Shown one piece after another: positions 63,027 through 64,000 of a stretch of DNA of 64,000 bases. Position 1 is the first letter of the stretch; every line of letters begins with the position of its first letter. Source of the stretch: Bog-756 sp963828385 (GTDB lineage: Bacteria > Actinomycetota > Acidimicrobiia > Acidimicrobiales > RAAP-2); assembly GCA_963828385.1 (NCBI GenBank), contig CAWHEF010000002.1:2728001-2792000 (forward strand), in the 5' to 3' direction. The notes under the pieces were generated by a model, which was not told the DNA's origin, searched no databases, and saw only the letters and a program-made list of their open reading frames with translations. Both the position numbers and the translations under genes were made by a program.

Positions 63027-63497
63027 CTACCAGCGGTAGTGGGCGAAGGCCTTGTTGGACTCGGCCATCTTGTGGAGGTCCTCGCGGCGCTTGGCCGCGG
63101 CGCCGATGCCGTTGGCGGCGTCGCGGATCTCGTTGGACAGCCGCTCGGCCATCGTCTTCTCCCGGCGCTGCTGGGAGTAGCCGACCAGCCACCGGATGGA
63201 GAGCGTGGTGGCCCGGCGGGGTCGCACCTCGACCGGCACCTGGTAGGTGGCGCCGCCGACCCGGCGGCTCCGGACCTCGAGCTCGGGACGGGTGTTCTCC
63301 ACCGCCTTCTTCAGGACGGCCACCGGGTCGTTGCCCGACTTCTCGGCCACGTCGTCGAGCGCGTCGTAGACGATGCGCTCGGCCAGGGTGCGCTTGCCCC
63401 GGCTGAGCACCCGGTTGACCACCTGGGTGACCAGCACCGAGTGGTAGACGGGATCGGGGATCAGCTCGCGGCGGACGGCGGGGCCTTTGCGCGGCAC
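63027..63497 (-). CDS. rpsG: 30S ribosomal protein S7
   Basis: 156 residues, intact. PRKGPAVRRELIPDPVYHSVLVTQVVNRVLSRGKRTLAERIVYDAL and NKAFAHYRW at the end are canonical. Abuts the rpsL stop. Confidence 0.97.
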   Translation of the reverse strand: MPRKGPAVRRELIPDPVYHSVLVTQVVNRVLSRGKRTLAERIVYDALDDVAEKSGNDPVAVLKKAVENTRPELEVRSRRVGGATYQVPVEVRPRRATTLSIRWLVGYSQQRREKTMAERLSNEIRDAANGIGAAAKRREDLHKMAESNKAFAHYRW

Positions 63498-63869
63498 TCA
63501 GGACTCCTTCTTGGCGCCGTAGCGGCTCCGGGCCTGGTTGCGGTCGCGCACGCCCGAGGCGTCGAGGGTGCCCCGGATCACCTTGTAGCGGACTCCGGGA
63601 AGGTCCTTCACCCGGCCGCCCCGGACCAGCACGATCGAGTGCTCCTGGAGGTTGTGGCCCTCGCCGGGGATGTAGGCCGTGACCTCCTGGCCGCTGGTGA
63701 GGCGGACCCTGGCCACCTTGCGGAGGGCGGAGTTCGGCTTCTTCGGGGTGTGGGTGTAGACGCGCGTGCACACGCCCCGGCGCTGGGGCGCACCCTTCAA
63801 GGCCGGGGTCTTCGACTTGGTCGGCTTGGTGGCCCGGCCTTTGCGGACGAGCTGGGAGATCGTGGGCAC
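63498..63869 (-). CDS. rpsL: 30S ribosomal protein S12
   Basis: 123 residues, intact. TPKKPNSALRKVARVRL and GRVKDLPGVRYKVIRGTLD have the Lys and Pro residues of streptomycin-sensitive S12. First gene of the str operon; the last 131 bases of the window show no further gene. Confidence 0.97.
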   Translation of the reverse strand: MPTISQLVRKGRATKPTKSKTPALKGAPQRRGVCTRVYTHTPKKPNSALRKVARVRLTSGQEVTAYIPGEGHNLQEHSIVLVRGGRVKDLPGVRYKVIRGTLDASGVRDRNQARSRYGAKKES

Positions 63870-64000
63870 GCGTTACCTCGGCGTTGTGGACTGCAGGATG
63901 CTTCAGGACACTTCGGACCCGGCGGTGCTGCTGCCGGGCGGCGCGGCACGCAACGGTGCCCGCCCTACGGCTGCGGGACTGACGACGGCGCGCTGCTGCG

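Overview
The window is high-GC actinobacterial chromosome, and gene content and order look like class Acidimicrobiia (an inference, not tested). Signs of this are mycobacterial-type guaB3-guaA, monomeric NADP isocitrate dehydrogenase, a TIGR03086/mycothiol-type DinB protein, zinc-ribbon forms of S4, S14 and L36, and the order rplM-rpsI-glmM-acpS-nnr-alr-tsaE-tsaB-rimI-tsaD-groES-groEL. Most genes lie on the minus strand, often joined by 4-base ATGA or GTGA overlaps. No tRNA, rRNA or CRISPR array is visible.

Left part (1-26.9 kb): an edge-truncated sulfatase, a poly-Ser SGNH lipoprotein, icd and mdh, a VapBC-like toxin-antitoxin pair, a methyltransferase, and a purine/one-carbon operon (purN-purH-folD-cupin-Thr-rich membrane protein-metF). 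Then a beta-lactamase-fold lipoprotein, sucCD with a HAD phosphatase and a B12-binding mutase subunit, a plus-strand decaprenyl-phosphoryl-arabinose operon (ubiA-dprE1-dprE2), guaB3-guaA-pcrA, a Nudix hydrolase, a YbjQ protein and a small membrane protein.

Middle part (27-38 kb): groES-groEL behind a promoter overlapped by a CIRCE operator, the tsaE/tsaB/rimI/tsaD tRNA-modification and protein-acetylation group, family-4 uracil-DNA glycosylase, alr, bifunctional nnr, acpS, glmM, rpsI and rplM.

Right part (38.6-64 kb): truA-rplQ-rpoA-rpsD-rpsK-rpsM-rpmJ-infA (infA appears to start with CTG), map-adk-secY, the spc and S10 ribosomal operons, then rpsJ-tuf-fusA-rpsG-rpsL. The S10 operon is split between rpsJ and rplC by about 3 kb carrying a tyrosine recombinase, a DinB-family protein, a kinase-like remnant and a small unknown gene. 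The block is bounded by the rpsJ 3' end and a second copy of the same terminal codons (IKIQTV-stop, with synonymous changes). I read this as a small integrative element that uses rpsJ as its attachment site. It is the most unusual feature of the window. Just beyond the old rpsJ end is a good promoter (TTGTCG-N17-TATAGT) with a 255-nt leader for rplC and its downstream genes.

Many essential genes (sucC, sucD, dprE1, secY, most ribosomal proteins from rplO to rplV, rpsJ, tuf, fusA) are broken by single-base indels, mostly +1. They cluster in patches and the correct protein is recovered by switching frame, so they are best read as sequence errors. Coordinates of these genes span the whole repaired reading frame.
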